A stretch of DNA of 64,000 bases from Channallabes apus. Taxonomy: Eukaryota; Chordata; Actinopteri; Siluriformes; Clariidae. The translations under genes were made by a program, and so were the position numbers. The notes beneath the pieces were generated by a model. The model was not told the origin of the DNA. It did no database searches and saw nothing but the letters and a program-made list of their open reading frames with translations. The stretch's first letter is position 1. Each line of letters begins with the position of its first letter. This document shows positions 20,611 through 33,200 of the stretch, one piece after another. The DNA lies in NCBI GenBank assembly GCA_030522415.1, contig CM060131.1, positions 1,002,501 through 1,066,500 on the forward strand, read 5' to 3'.

Positions 20611-21318
20611 CATTGATGAATTCAAGGACTGTGATTGGTTGATAAAAAACCTGTAAATGGTGTTAAAATGCATCTTAAAGGTCCTAAAATGCTTTGTGAA
20701 AATAGAATATATGAAAATAGAATAGACAGTGAAATCAATGTTTGTATATAAATAAATTGTATTTTCATGAATGCAGGCTACTTTATGCAAAGTTTATGTT
20801 ATAGGCTAAATATCTTAAAGTTAATTAAAACAACCACATGCATGGCTGATAGTGGAAAAAATTCCTGAGCCTGAACTTTTTTTTCCTTGTCCCCGAGGTG
20901 AGTAGGGGGGGGGGGGTACTATGTATGCGATGCAGTTTTAACACATAACTTGTTGGCCCCTGGGCCCAAATATATAAACAGCCTATGTATAACCCTGATC
21001 ATCATTATTGTCAGGTGGCTCTTTTTAGGTATTTTCATATTTGCATTAAGCCCCCAGTATTATTCAAGAAGATACAGCATTTCCTTCTCAATATGTTCAG
21101 TGACTAGATTTGACATTATTATCCCATCTTAGTACAATCACTGGAAGTAAATGCTACAGATGCTACAGCCAGACCAAGACAGGTCAGTAAGTGGCAATAA
21201 TAGTACTCCAAAGCACACAGGAATTGATTAACTAATTGATTATCCTCCGCTAATTTCTTACATAAAGTGATGAGTGGGTGGGCGATATTAAATGACAGGT
21301 CAAGCTCAGCAATGAAGG
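20611..21318. other. Intergenic, no gene seen
   Basis: Nothing recognised; a G run near 20907. Confidence 0.5.
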
Positions 21319-21326
21319 AGCACGAG

Positions 21327-22612
21327 CAGGGGCGTTTCTAGGATTTTCAGTTAAGGGGGGCTCAGCCCCTATAGATGTTTAACACATATTTGGTTTGTTC
21401 AGAATCAGTACTCAAATGAGTCTTCTCGATCACACACGCTGTTTACCGTATAAACCTTTTTCTATGTACAGTTCAGGTACAATCAGAAAAATTTAACCAG
21501 AAAACAGCATATAACTTTAAACATACATTGATTAGCAATATAAACAACACACCCATGAGGCTGGACAATGGAATAAACTGTGTGGGGGCCAATAGTGTCA
21601 AACATTTATCTGTTCATTCTTTGATAATGGGAGTACGAGTCTCCTATGATGAGCAGCAGGCCTGAAGAATAAAAAAATCTTTTTTTTTTCATGTGACTTG
21701 AAAAACCTTCCATCTACAGTTAAATATAAATATTAAAACTTTGATCATCATGTTATCTAGTTTCATTTAGTGTTTTAGCTACATAAATAAGACAATAGGT
21801 TCTCTATTCAACCCCTTAAAATGTAATGGCTATTCAAATTCTAATAACATTGTTTTAATGTAAATAAACAAAGCATCTTTTTAATATCATTATTTCTTGT
21901 TGTTTCTATTCATAAAAAAAAAATTAACTTTTTCTAAATCAAAGTGACAAAAAACCTAAGGCTAATAAATGTATTTTACGATTTGGGACATTATTTAATA
22001 CAATACAATATTTATTATTTATTAAATTTATATAATATATAAATTATTTTATTACAATTTTCTATCTCTTTAAATCACAATGCAGTTAAACGAGAGCACT
22101 GAATGCTGTCCGTCACTATTTTTAATAATTTATGTTTATAACTCTATGGTAGTTAATGCCATATGCACTGTGTAATGTTTTATAAAGACAGTTAGGTTTT
22201 CCAATTAAAACAGTGACAGCATGATAGTTTTATAAAGTAGACTACAGGTTCATAGAGTCTGTATTAAGGGCTTCATGTTCACTAGAGGAAACAGCTGGTG
22301 TGATGAGGGTGAACACAGCGAAGATTTAAATGATTAATCCCTCATGACATTTTGTAAACTGTATTTACAATTTATTTAAACACACACACCTTGACTTAAT
22401 CCTGCCTCTGTGATGGTGAACTGAAGACCCGCTGAAAGACGATGAGGAGCCGAAGGAGCCGAAGTCTGCCGACTCTTTCATATGAAATTTAAATGGGACG
22501 ATGATGGCGGACCAGCAATTTGGGTAAAGTTTATGGAGAATTTTTAGGCGGGCTGAGTACAAATGTTAGGGGGGATGAAGCCCCCCCTAAAAACGGCCTA
22601 GCGACGCCCGTG
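21327..22612. mobile_element. Non-autonomous hAT element, 1286 bp
   Basis: Left end CAGGGGCGTTTCTAGG; right end, read on the reverse strand, CACGGGCGTCGCTAGG; both continue into C/G-rich subterminal repeats. Flanking octamers AGCACGAG (21319-21326) and AGCACAAG (22613-22620) differ at one base, a good hAT target duplication. No transposase ORF is found inside. Confidence 0.85.
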
Positions 22613-22620
22613 AGCACAAG

Positions 22621-22989
22621 TGAATTTTTAAATGAGTCACACGATCGGTCATTGAGGGTGGAATATTATCGTGTTATATTCCTGATATGAGCAAAATGGC
22701 TCATCTTTTATCAATTTACATGATTGCTAGACATTTAAGTTGCCCATTTGGAAGGTAAATAGCCAACAATCCAAGAGAGATGCAAGGAAGTAAATGAACA
22801 AGAAAACTAAATTGGACAGAGGAGCAGTGTTCGGAGAATATTTCTTCTTTCCTCCATTTTATCCCCTGCTATAGAAACTCTTAAGCCTCTTAAAGTCCTC
22901 CTCTCTACTCTTAATTTTTCACCTCAGGAGCTGTTTTTAGGTCCAATATGTTATCAATAATTTTTATCTTTACTATGATTTAGTCCTAA
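22621..22989. other. Intergenic, no gene seen
   Basis: Nothing recognised between the hAT element and the LINE fragment. Confidence 0.5.
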
Positions 22990-23960
22990 ATTTAAGGAGA
23001 AATTCTAAGAATTTTATCACTAGGAGCAACCTTTAGGGTGAATACTTGCCTTGGACTTCCTCATTCTACCACCAAGTCTCCTTGTCCACTTTTCACCTTG
23101 CTGACGATACACCAAGCACCCTCCTACCTGCCTCCCTGACCACCTTCGCTGTAGTTGTCCAGTTAACTGGAAGCACTTCCTGACCACACAAGACCTGTCT
23201 CAACTACTCCCTGAAAACTACACAACATTCTTCCTTTTTCCACTTCCAACTTCCACCACTTTGTCCTCTGCTCTGCCTTTGTCCTCTTCACATTCCTCAC
23301 CACCAGGGTAATTTTACACACCACCCTCCTGTGTTGTCTGGCTACCAGTACTTTGCAGTCACTGATCTCTTTTAAATTACAACGTCGACACAAGATGTAG
23401 TCCACCTGAGTGCTTCTGTATTGGGTCTTATACATCATCCTATGTTCCTGCCTCAGTATTCACTACTGCCATTGACATCCACCTTGCAAAGTCCACCACA
23501 ATCTGTCCTTCTGCATTCCTGACCTGAAAACAAAACCTGTCCATCACATTTTCATAACCTCTGTTCCCTTCCCCAACATGTCCACTAAAATCTGCACCAA
23601 TCACAACTCTCTCACCTCTGGGGATGCTATGCATCACTTCATCTAACTCGTATCAGAATTTCTCCTTCTCTTCTAACTCACATCCTACCTGTGGGGCATA
23701 ATCACTGACAACGTTGCACATCACATCTTCAATTTCCAGCTTCCACCCTATCTAATACTCTTCAATTTTATGGAATGTTGCTTACAAACTCCTCTTTCAG
23801 GATAACTCCTGCTCCATTCTTTTTTCTATCCACACCATGGTAAAACAACTTGAACAATGCTCCTAAGGCCTTACTACCTTTCCGCCTGGTCTCCTGGACA
23901 CATAGTATATCCAGCTTCCTTGCCAAATTGTCACAAGAGGATCATCATGTGAGTCAACTC
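22990..23960 (-). pseudogene. RTE-like LINE endonuclease fragment
   Basis: Minus-strand apurinic endonuclease domain of a non-LTR element, broken into frames. Upstream piece 23440-23637 reads GERVVIGADFSGHVGEGNRG (the D-containing endonuclease block) and FARWMSMAVVNTE. Downstream piece 23163-23438 reads RSTQVDYILCRRCNLKEISD and ARQHRRVVCKITLVVR. The order and wording fit fish RTE/Expander-type endonucleases from memory. It ends just before the 3' end of sec11a. Confidence 0.7.
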
Positions 23961-24029
23961 TGTTGCCTTCCCTGTCATCCCTGTGTTTTATTTTTTTTTT
24001 TACCAGAAAAAAAAAAACCACCAAATAAG

Positions 24030-24278
24030 AGGAATAGTTTTTAGCTATTTATTTTTATTTCAATAGAAAATTATGAGCTGTAGAAACAGGAGTAAGCCTT
24101 GAACAACACAAAAGAATAACAAAAAAAAAAAAAAAAACAATCAAAAACAAATATTACATTGCTATTTGAAACTTAAAACAGTAATTTTTGACTGTTACAA
24201 CATTGATGCACAAGCAAAGTTGTGGAGGTTGAGACTGCCTTGCACAGGTAGGATCATGTTGTCCTTGGTGGAGAAGGA
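24030..24278 (-). other. sec11a: sec11a 3' UTR
   Basis: Non-coding sequence after the stop. On the minus strand AATAAA occurs at 24059-24054 and 24053-24048; either could end the transcript. A poly-A/T tract lies at 24121-24137. Confidence 0.6.
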
Positions 24279-27200
24279 TTACTCCCTATGTACCAAAACA
24301 AAGAGTCCCAGCATGCACAGAACAGCATACTGGGTAATAACAAAACCAATTATTTAGGATATAATGCAAACTTTAAAGGTACATAAACAATGTAATTTAA
24401 TGCATCAAAGTCATGCATACCTTAAACTTAGGGTAGTCATTCATCAGAATTGTAACAATTCCTATGTAAGGCACAAACCTAAAGGGGGAAAATGATTAAT
24501 AATGGTTGAACACCACATATAACAAGGTTTGTATGAAAGAACAAGAAAAAGCCTACCCTCTTGCTCTGCCCACCACATCCTTCTTCTCCAACCAATGCTG
24601 TCCTCTCTTGTATAAACCTCGATCATCCACCGAGTTATTATCCCCTTTTGTCAGGAACTTGATGTCTCCATTTTCCCTAAAGAAGGAAAATACAAGCAAC
24701 ACAGTTTACTAAACTTCTCTTTAATTTGTTGTAAAGATCAGAAACATTATACTACAGTAGATATTAATATCCTTTTCTTTTTTTAATAAAAGAAAAACAT
24801 TTCATAAGAGTCAAAATTCACAAAAATTACCTTAACTGGAAAAAAACAAACCCCCTCACCCCTCCAAAAAAGCAGAAACCGAAATAATGCACATAAAATT
24901 TACTCCATGTATGCCATCAACATAGTTTCATGAAAAAAAAACAACCCTGATTTCTTCATACAAATGGAAGTAAGCTGAGTAACACACAAAATATACAGTA
25001 CTGTGCAAAACAATGTTTAATGTTCGAAAACATTTGTTGTTCTGGTAACTATCATAATTGCTCCTTCGTATTTTCTTTCCCAGTTGTGCAATACAGGCAT
25101 TTCTTTAGAGGCATAAGAATAGCATCTGTAATGTTAGGAGATGGCCTACAGTGGGTACGGAAAGTATTCAGATTATATTATATTATTATTGCAACTATTT
25201 GCTAAAATCATTTAAGTTCATGTTTCCCCTCATTAATGTACACACAAGCACTCCATATTGACAGAAAAACACTTTAAATCACTTAAACCATCACTTAATC
25301 ACTTGAACCATGGTCCTAAGTATTCAGACCCGTTACCCAGTATTTAGTAGAAGCACCCTTTTGATCTAATACAGCTGTAGGAGCCATATTTCATTTTTAT
25401 AATTTTGTTGTTGCGTTTATTTGAATTTTATTAGTTAAGCATTTAGTTATGATAATCATAAGTTGTTCTGTGATGTTATTCCATAATTGCGTAGCTGCAT
25501 GACCATTGCGCACGGTAGAAATCAGTTAAGATACGGAAGTTGTGGAGAACACAAGCTTTTGACCGTAAGATACAATATACAGCAAACAAGTTGTTGTAAC
25601 CGTAATCTGAAACCGTAATCTAACATAGCAAATAAGTTGCAAATAAGATACAGCAAACACGTTGTTGTAACTATAGTGGATTTACGCAAGAAAACTGTAC
25701 GAAGAGTAGAACCTTTGATGCTGAAAATAAAACGAGAGACAAAGGATTCATGGACGTACGAGTCGCGAGTAACCAAGTGTAACAAGAAAGATACGAGTCA
25801 GAACTTGTGAATAACATACCCGTACATGTAAAGTCAAAAGCTTTCTCCGTCGTTCAAGTGAAGATAAGTGACTTAAGAGTGCACCTTACCTGCATGTGAA
25901 GGTGGACCGAAGAACATGCTGCGATCTCGGAAAAAACACGCAGTGACTGTTGACAAGCGACTGAAACTGAAAGAGGACTTGCCTGCTTTGAATTTCACCA
26001 TGTCAGACGACGAAAACAACGCTGCTATTGCCGAGTCCGAGTGCGTGATGGCGATCCTCGACAAAGGTTCTGCAGACAAGCTTCACGAAACGATGGACGC
26101 CAGAGGAGAAAACTGGAGTCAATTGACTGCATCAGCTGACGAAAGAGTTGCTCATGTACAATGCCTACAATGTGCATGATGTTGAAACTAAGTACTGTAT
26201 GGACTACAAGGGCTGCTAGAAGACTTTATTGAAAGCAATAGAGATGTGCGATTGTGCTTAAATGAAGACGAACGCGAACATGATCAGCAAAACTGGTATA
26301 AGTCTAAAATGCTGTGCTGCACAGAATTTAGGAAAAATGTGGATCGTGGAAACTAGGAGCTGCTTTACGATGCCTCACACATTCAACGATGAAGTTTCGC
26401 CACTGGACAGCGCATCAATGGTGTCGTCTAAGACACTCGCTTATAACAAGCACGGAAGCGTAGCGACGGCAGCATCCAAAAGGTCCTCAACATCTACAGT
26501 ATCCTTAGCTCGGCTAAAAAAGGCAGAAGCTAACGGAGCAGACTTGTTGGCTAAAGCAGCAAACTTAGAAGAACGGCAGGCATCAGAAATGGAGGAAGCG
26601 CAATTAAAGGCACAATTAAAGGCAAAAAAGAAAGGCTGGAAATCGAAACTGAGCTCGCAATGGCCAATGCTGAAATACAAGGGTATCAGGATTGTGAAGA
26701 ACGACAGCATCCTGCAAGACAGAGTTAGGTCATCGAATCTAGTGGTGCATATGTTCCAAAATCGGGACGTAATGAACATTACGAGCACAGTGCGTCATCA
26801 AAATATGGCAGAATGCCATCACGTCGTGAGGCAGGCCACTCAAGTGTGCCCGTAAGTGTCAGACATAAAATTACAAGTACTTTAAAGGAATGGCCTACCC
26901 AAGACAATGAATATTCACTCCATAATATTGATACAGTAGAGCGTCAGACAGATATTACAGAAATGCTTGCGAAGAGTCAAAGGCAATCTTCCTTACCTCA
27001 GTGCGATGTTCCTCTGTTTTATGGAGACCTGCTTGAGCTCAAGTCTTTCATGCGGGCGTTTAAACATGTTGTTGAGTCCAGAGATGATAGTAATACGGAT
27101 ACATTATACTTTCTTGAGCAGTATACTAAAGGAGAGCCTAGAGAATTAGTGAAGAGCTGCCAGCATATGCCAGATCATCTTGGTTATGCAGAAGCAATGA

Positions 27201-30200
27201 GAATGTTACATGACAGGTTTGGAAATGAGTTAAAAATTGCAACAGCGCTGATGCAAAAGGCATTTAAATGGCCGGAAATAAAGACAGAGGATGGAAAGTC
27301 GTTAAGCGCTTTCTCCCTGTTCCTGGTAACTTGCCGCAATGTTATGGCAAACATTGAATACATGGACGAGTTAGATAATCCTACCAACATGAGGACCATT
27401 ATTTCAAAACTGCCCTACAAATTGTGTGATAGATGGACGGTCCACGCATACGAGTACCAAGAGCGCAGTTGGAAAAGTGCCAAGTTCGTGCAGTTGGTGG
27501 AATTTGTTGACCGACAAGCAAATGCATCATCAAACCCACTCTTTGGAGACCTGGACGTTTTGACTAGTGATAACCACTGTAATAAATCTCTTCAAGGTCT
27601 TAAGCTGAAAAAATAAGGAAAAAGAGGTAGCAGGTTTGCAACTGGTGTAAAACAGGTTGGCAAATATCATAAAAACTTGATTATATCAAAGAGTAATGGT
27701 GCTTTCACTAAACCTTGTGCATTCTGTGAGAAAAGTCATACCTTAGACGAATGCTACCAGTTCAACGATAAGACACAAAGACAAACTGGACTTTTCGAAA
27801 AAGAATGGATTTTGCTATGGATGTTTGGTAAAAGGACACTTATGGGATTCTTCTCTTGCAGTCAGACATGAAACCAGTGCCTGTACTGGGGCTGGAGACA
27901 ATTGCATTCTCTCCATAGTACCTGTTAAAATAAAGTCCAAGAAAAGTAGAAGTGTATGCTTTTATGGACCCAGGTAGCTCTGCTACTTTCTGTATGGAGT
28001 CATTAGCAAGGCGGTTAAATGTTCAAGGCAGAAAAATTGACATGATGTTAAGCACCATGAACTCGAAGAAACAATTAGGAAGCTATGTGCTCACTGACTT
28101 GGAGGTTAGTGGTCTGAAAGAAAACACCTTTGTTGAACTCCCCAAAGTGTTTACACAAAAGAGCATCCCAGTCTCAAGTGGAAAATATTCCACCACAAGC
28201 AGGCGAGTGTTACAGTCAACAGAATTTCCATTGAAAGAGTGGAACAAATGCTGACACAACAGTACAACCATGATTTTCCAGAACGGAATTGTGACGATAA
28301 GGCCGAGTTGTCACAAGAGGATCATCAGTTTTTAGACTCTGTATCTAACTCTCTGCAGTTTACCAACAATCATTTCTACATCGGTCTTCCATTTAAGAAA
28401 GCAACTATTCAAATGCCCAACAACCGAAGTGCAGCCATGCAGCGCGCACTAAATCTCAAAAGGAAATTCAAGAATAACCGCTCCTTTCACGAGGAGTATT
28501 CAAACTTCATGAACGACATGCTCGAAAAGGGTCATGCCTTCCTGTCGAGAGAGCTCTAGGGGTGTTGTGGTGCATTAATTCAGACATGTTCAAGTTCAAG
28601 ATTAGTTTAACCCTCTGAGGTCCGCGAGCGCATATATGCGTTTTGAGGTGTTTTCCCCTGATGACGCCAATAAGAACTTAAATTACACTTTCAGTTTTGA
28701 TCGTACAGACAAGATCTATATATTAATCGAATCTGTAAAGTGTCTACTTTTTTTTGTATGCACACACGTTAAAAATAAAACTTTGTGCATTAATAAAATA
28801 ATGAAAATAAACAGGGTGCGCTTTCAGCCGTCTCAGTCTCCGCAAAAATCTTTTTGAAACACGTCACTAAAATGAACTGAAACTCCGCAAATACTGCACA
28901 CACAGACATGAGAAATATATCTATAGAAAGCTTAAAGGGTCTACTTTTAAATGATGCAAGTCACAGTTATTATTTGACAAACAAATAATTATTTGAAAAC
29001 AAATAATCTGCTTTTATGTAATCCGTATGAAAGTAAGGAGTGGTACAGATTCTCCTGTATCGGCTCATTACAGCTAATGTGCTCCCGCCTCCCTGCGCGC
29101 GCGCTGTTCATATGGAAATGACCTGAGGTGAGGCAGGTGATCACGTGCACACCCCCAGGGCATAAAACAACAAGCTTCATCATACAGTTACTTACTGTTT
29201 CTGCACGTTTGAATGATGTCACGCTACACGGGTGAAGAAGCGCTTCAGATGGACAGCGATGAAGAATTTACTTTCTCATCAGAGGAAGAGACTCAGACGA
29301 GGAACGGCTTTATTTAGAACAACGTCTGGACTTAACGGAGGATGTAATTCCTGACCAGTAAGTCTTTTATTCTCACCATCACTGCTCTATATTTTATATG
29401 TACATTTGGAAAATACTAAATACCAGCAAGAGTTAAATTGGTTAAAATATGAAATATTTAGCTCAGTGGTTAAGGCATTGGACTACGGTTCAGAAGATCC
29501 CAGGTTCAAACCCCACAACCACTAAGTTGCCACAGTTGGGCCCTTGAGCAAGGCCCTTAACCCTCAACTGCTCAGATGTGTAATGAGATAAAAATGTAAG
29601 TCGCTCTGGATAAGAGCATCTGCCAAATGCCTAAATGTAAATGTAAATATGTACGCTACTTACAAGCCCGCAATAAAATCTGATTACGATCTGTCTAAAG
29701 TTATATATATATACACACACACACACAGACACACACACACACACATGTGTTTTGTATTTTTTATACCGTGTTTCAAATGGTCAAATTGTTCACCAGCTGT
29801 TGCTTGTGAATGATTGTATGCCCATTCTTCAAGTTTCAATTGCGCCGTGCACAAGAAAGACACGCGAGTGTCGTTCAGTTTTGAGTTCGCTGGAGAACCA
29901 CGAGTAAGTGCACATTCAGTACATCATAGATGTTAGTTAAATATAACTATATTATATAAAAATATAGTAAAATAATATTACAAAATAATAATAATACTAA
30001 TACTAATATTGTATTATATATTATATACAGTGCTCAGCATAAATGAGTACACCCCCTTTAAAAAGTATGAATTTAATCAGTAGCTCAATGAACAAAAGAA
30101 CAATTTCCAAAATTTTCACAAGGCTGAGTTTTATAAAACACTTGTTTAACTCAATAACATGAAATTAAGGTTAATAATATAACTTAGATCACAAAATCTT

Positions 30201-33200
30201 CAGTTTTACTCAAATTGGTTGAAGCAAAAATGAATACACCCCAAAACAAAAACTACTACATCTAGTATTTTGTATGACCACCGTGATTTTTAAGGACAGC
30301 ACCAAGTCTTCTAGGCATGGAATGAAGAAGTTGGCGACATATTGCAACATCTATCCTTTTCCATTCTTCAAGAATAACCTCTTTTAGGGGCTGAATGCTG
30401 GATGGAGGGTGATGCTCAGCTTGTCGCTTCAGAATTCCCCACAGGTGTTCAATTGGGTTCAGATCAGATCAGGAGACGTACTTGGCCATTCAATCACCTT
30501 CACCCTGTTGTTCTTCAGAAATGCAACAGTAGCTTTAGATGTGTGTTTTGGATCATTGTCGTGTTGGAAAAGTGCGCGGAGTGATGGCAGCATCTTCTCC
30601 TTCAGTATAGAGCAGAACATTGTTGAGTTCATGATACCATCAATGAAATGCAGCTCCCCAACACCAGCAGCACTCATGCAGCCCCACATAAGAACGCTGC
30701 CACCACCATGTTTCACTGTAGGCACCATGCATTTTTCTTTGAAATTGTCACATTTATGACGACATACAGTTTTAAAACCATTTGTTTCAAAAACAGTGAT
30801 CTTTGCCTCATCACTCCAGAGTACAGAGTCGCAGTAGTCTTCAACTTTTTCAGCATGGGCCCTAGCAAATTCTAGGCGTGCTTTTTTTTGTACATAGGCT
30901 TTAGGAGAGGCTTCCTTTGTGGACGATACCCATGCATGCCATTCTTCTGCAGTGTGCGCCGTATGGTGTCACGGGAAACGATCACTCCAGTTTGGCTTTC
31001 GACTGCTTTAGCTAACTGCAGTGAACTTGCATGGCGATTTACTTCAACCCTGCTCATCAGAAGATGCTCCTGTCGAGATGTTAACTTCCGTGGATGGCCT
31101 GAATCTCTCTGTAAGATAACCACTTCCATCTTTCTTAAATTTTTGGATCACTTTTGCTACAGTATTTTGACTGATATGTAAAGCTTTGCTGATCTTCTTG
31201 TAGCCCTCACCTTTTTTGTGTAAAGAAATTATTTCCTTTCTCAGATTTTGTGACCTTTCTCTTCCATTGCTGACAGCATGAAATTGGAAGGGCTTTTCTT
31301 TGTTAAGTAATGCCCTTTTATAGTCACCTGTCTGCTGGACACCTCTTAAATGAATCATTAGACTCGCCTGTGGTTGAACGCCTGTTAATTAGAATTTTAT
31401 AGTCTTAAGTGTGACTTTTCTCCTAAGACTATAATTGGGGTGTACTCAGTTTTGCAACATGGGCTTGAAAGAATTTGTTAGGAAAATTACTTTTTTGTAT
31501 GTTCAAATTAAAAAATCCCCACATTTGTGAGAGTATTTTATAGTATAGTATCTCTCAGAAAATGTTGATTCTGAAAGGAAACTAAAAGTTTTCTGACAAA
31601 TGTAGTGGGGTGTACTCATTTATGCTGAGCACTGTATATACTATTCATCATAGTAAACTGTAGTGTATTGTAGAAAAAAATGTAGTACAGTATTGGTAAA
31701 GTCATTTGTTCTAAACAACTGCAGTTATTACTATAAAGTACTATTAAACATTTTCATGAAAGTTTGTGTAAACAGGTAACTATATTATATAAATATATAA
31801 TACAATAATATTATTTTGATAATCGATTAGTTGGCCGATTATTGTTTTGATTAATCGGATAAAAGCTAAACGCTTCTTTAATTTGATGTTTTGCTTATAA
31901 TTATATATAAAACATACCAACATTTGTTTTGTTTTTAACTGACTCCTATGTGTAGAAAACCCTCGGCACTTCATCCGCACTCAACGGACGCTACGAACGG
32001 CAGAAAACGCTCGATTTTAACGGGCTCGCGCAATGGAGTTTACACAAGTGTTTGCAGGAAAAAGTGCAGAGGGTTTTCGATATATTGTGCCGCCCTAGTA
32101 CTAATCAATTTTATTTGTGTAGCCCTTCAAAATATTCACAGTGGAAACAAAATTACACTGCCAAAATGACATTTACATCTTTACACAGGCTGTGTGAATG
32201 GAGTGGCAAAGCAGCTCACTGACAGTTTTCCAAAGTTGGTTTCTGTAGCATGTTCTGCTCACTGGCATGCAAAGATGCATCAAATACTGTACGATATATG
32301 GATACGTTCAAGGACCCTCTATAGGAACTGCACCTGTTCTTCAGAAATGGTGCAAATAATTAAGCCACACTGAGATACACTGCCAAAACACTCAAGCTGA
32401 GTGATTTGGAAGTTAATGTTTTTCACCAATAAAAATTGTGATATCATAACGTTAATTTTACACTTTATGTTTTTAAATCAGTCTTAATGTTTTTAGGAAG
32501 TGAAAAATACTATGTGGTTATCTGAGCATCTAGCTATGAGAACCTCCAAAGGTGCTCTTGTAGAGGTTCTCTATAGCTAGAGAATTTTTTTTAGCACAAA
32601 AATTATAGGATTATATATATTCTATGCTACATGACAATTTGTAGATGACCTCTACCTTCAAGCAGATGTGTTGCCCACACATCAATGCTGTTAAAGGTGT
32701 TTCAAAGAGCAGATGTGAAATGTCCATGTGAAAAAGCAGGTAAATTATAATGGGATGAATCCAATAAAAAAAATATATGGTTTACAAATATTCATTATGT
32801 GAAGCTATAATACTTTGGTCTTTTTTTATATTTAAGTGCCTAATCCTTAACGCATGTTCCAACAGGCGAGACATCACTTTCCACGTCTTGTCTTGTTTGC
32901 TAACCAAGACCTGTTAGAGGCCTTCTACATCCAAAGGCAGTTAACTCAGTTGAAATGGCCAACATTCTAAGGTTGGACATTCTATCAAAGAAATTCATCA
33001 CAGGACCGGAATCCATAGTTCTGCATGAAAGGACCTCTTACAAGCAGCATGTGCTATCATTTCTTTTACCAAAAAAAGTTGGTAATTATTTCTGTCTCAT
33101 CTGTCTTGGCAGTAAGAATTTAGTTCGGACATGTGTAAATGTTCCAATGCATTGCATGCTCTTTCTTGCCTTATATTTGAGGAACATGACAAGCTCAGAT

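Noticed and set aside
23929..28330. A 20-base identity between 23929 and 28309 (around TTGTCACAAGAGGATCATCA) in two unrelated elements
   Set aside because: The match stops abruptly at both sides, and the two places are a LINE endonuclease remnant and a Pao reverse transcriptase remnant. Probably chance or a tiny shared codon run.
29358..31790. Right half of the piggyBac-like element that starts at 28611
   Set aside because: No inverted end with TTAA was found before or after the Tc1 insertion; the element is called as a 5' fragment only.
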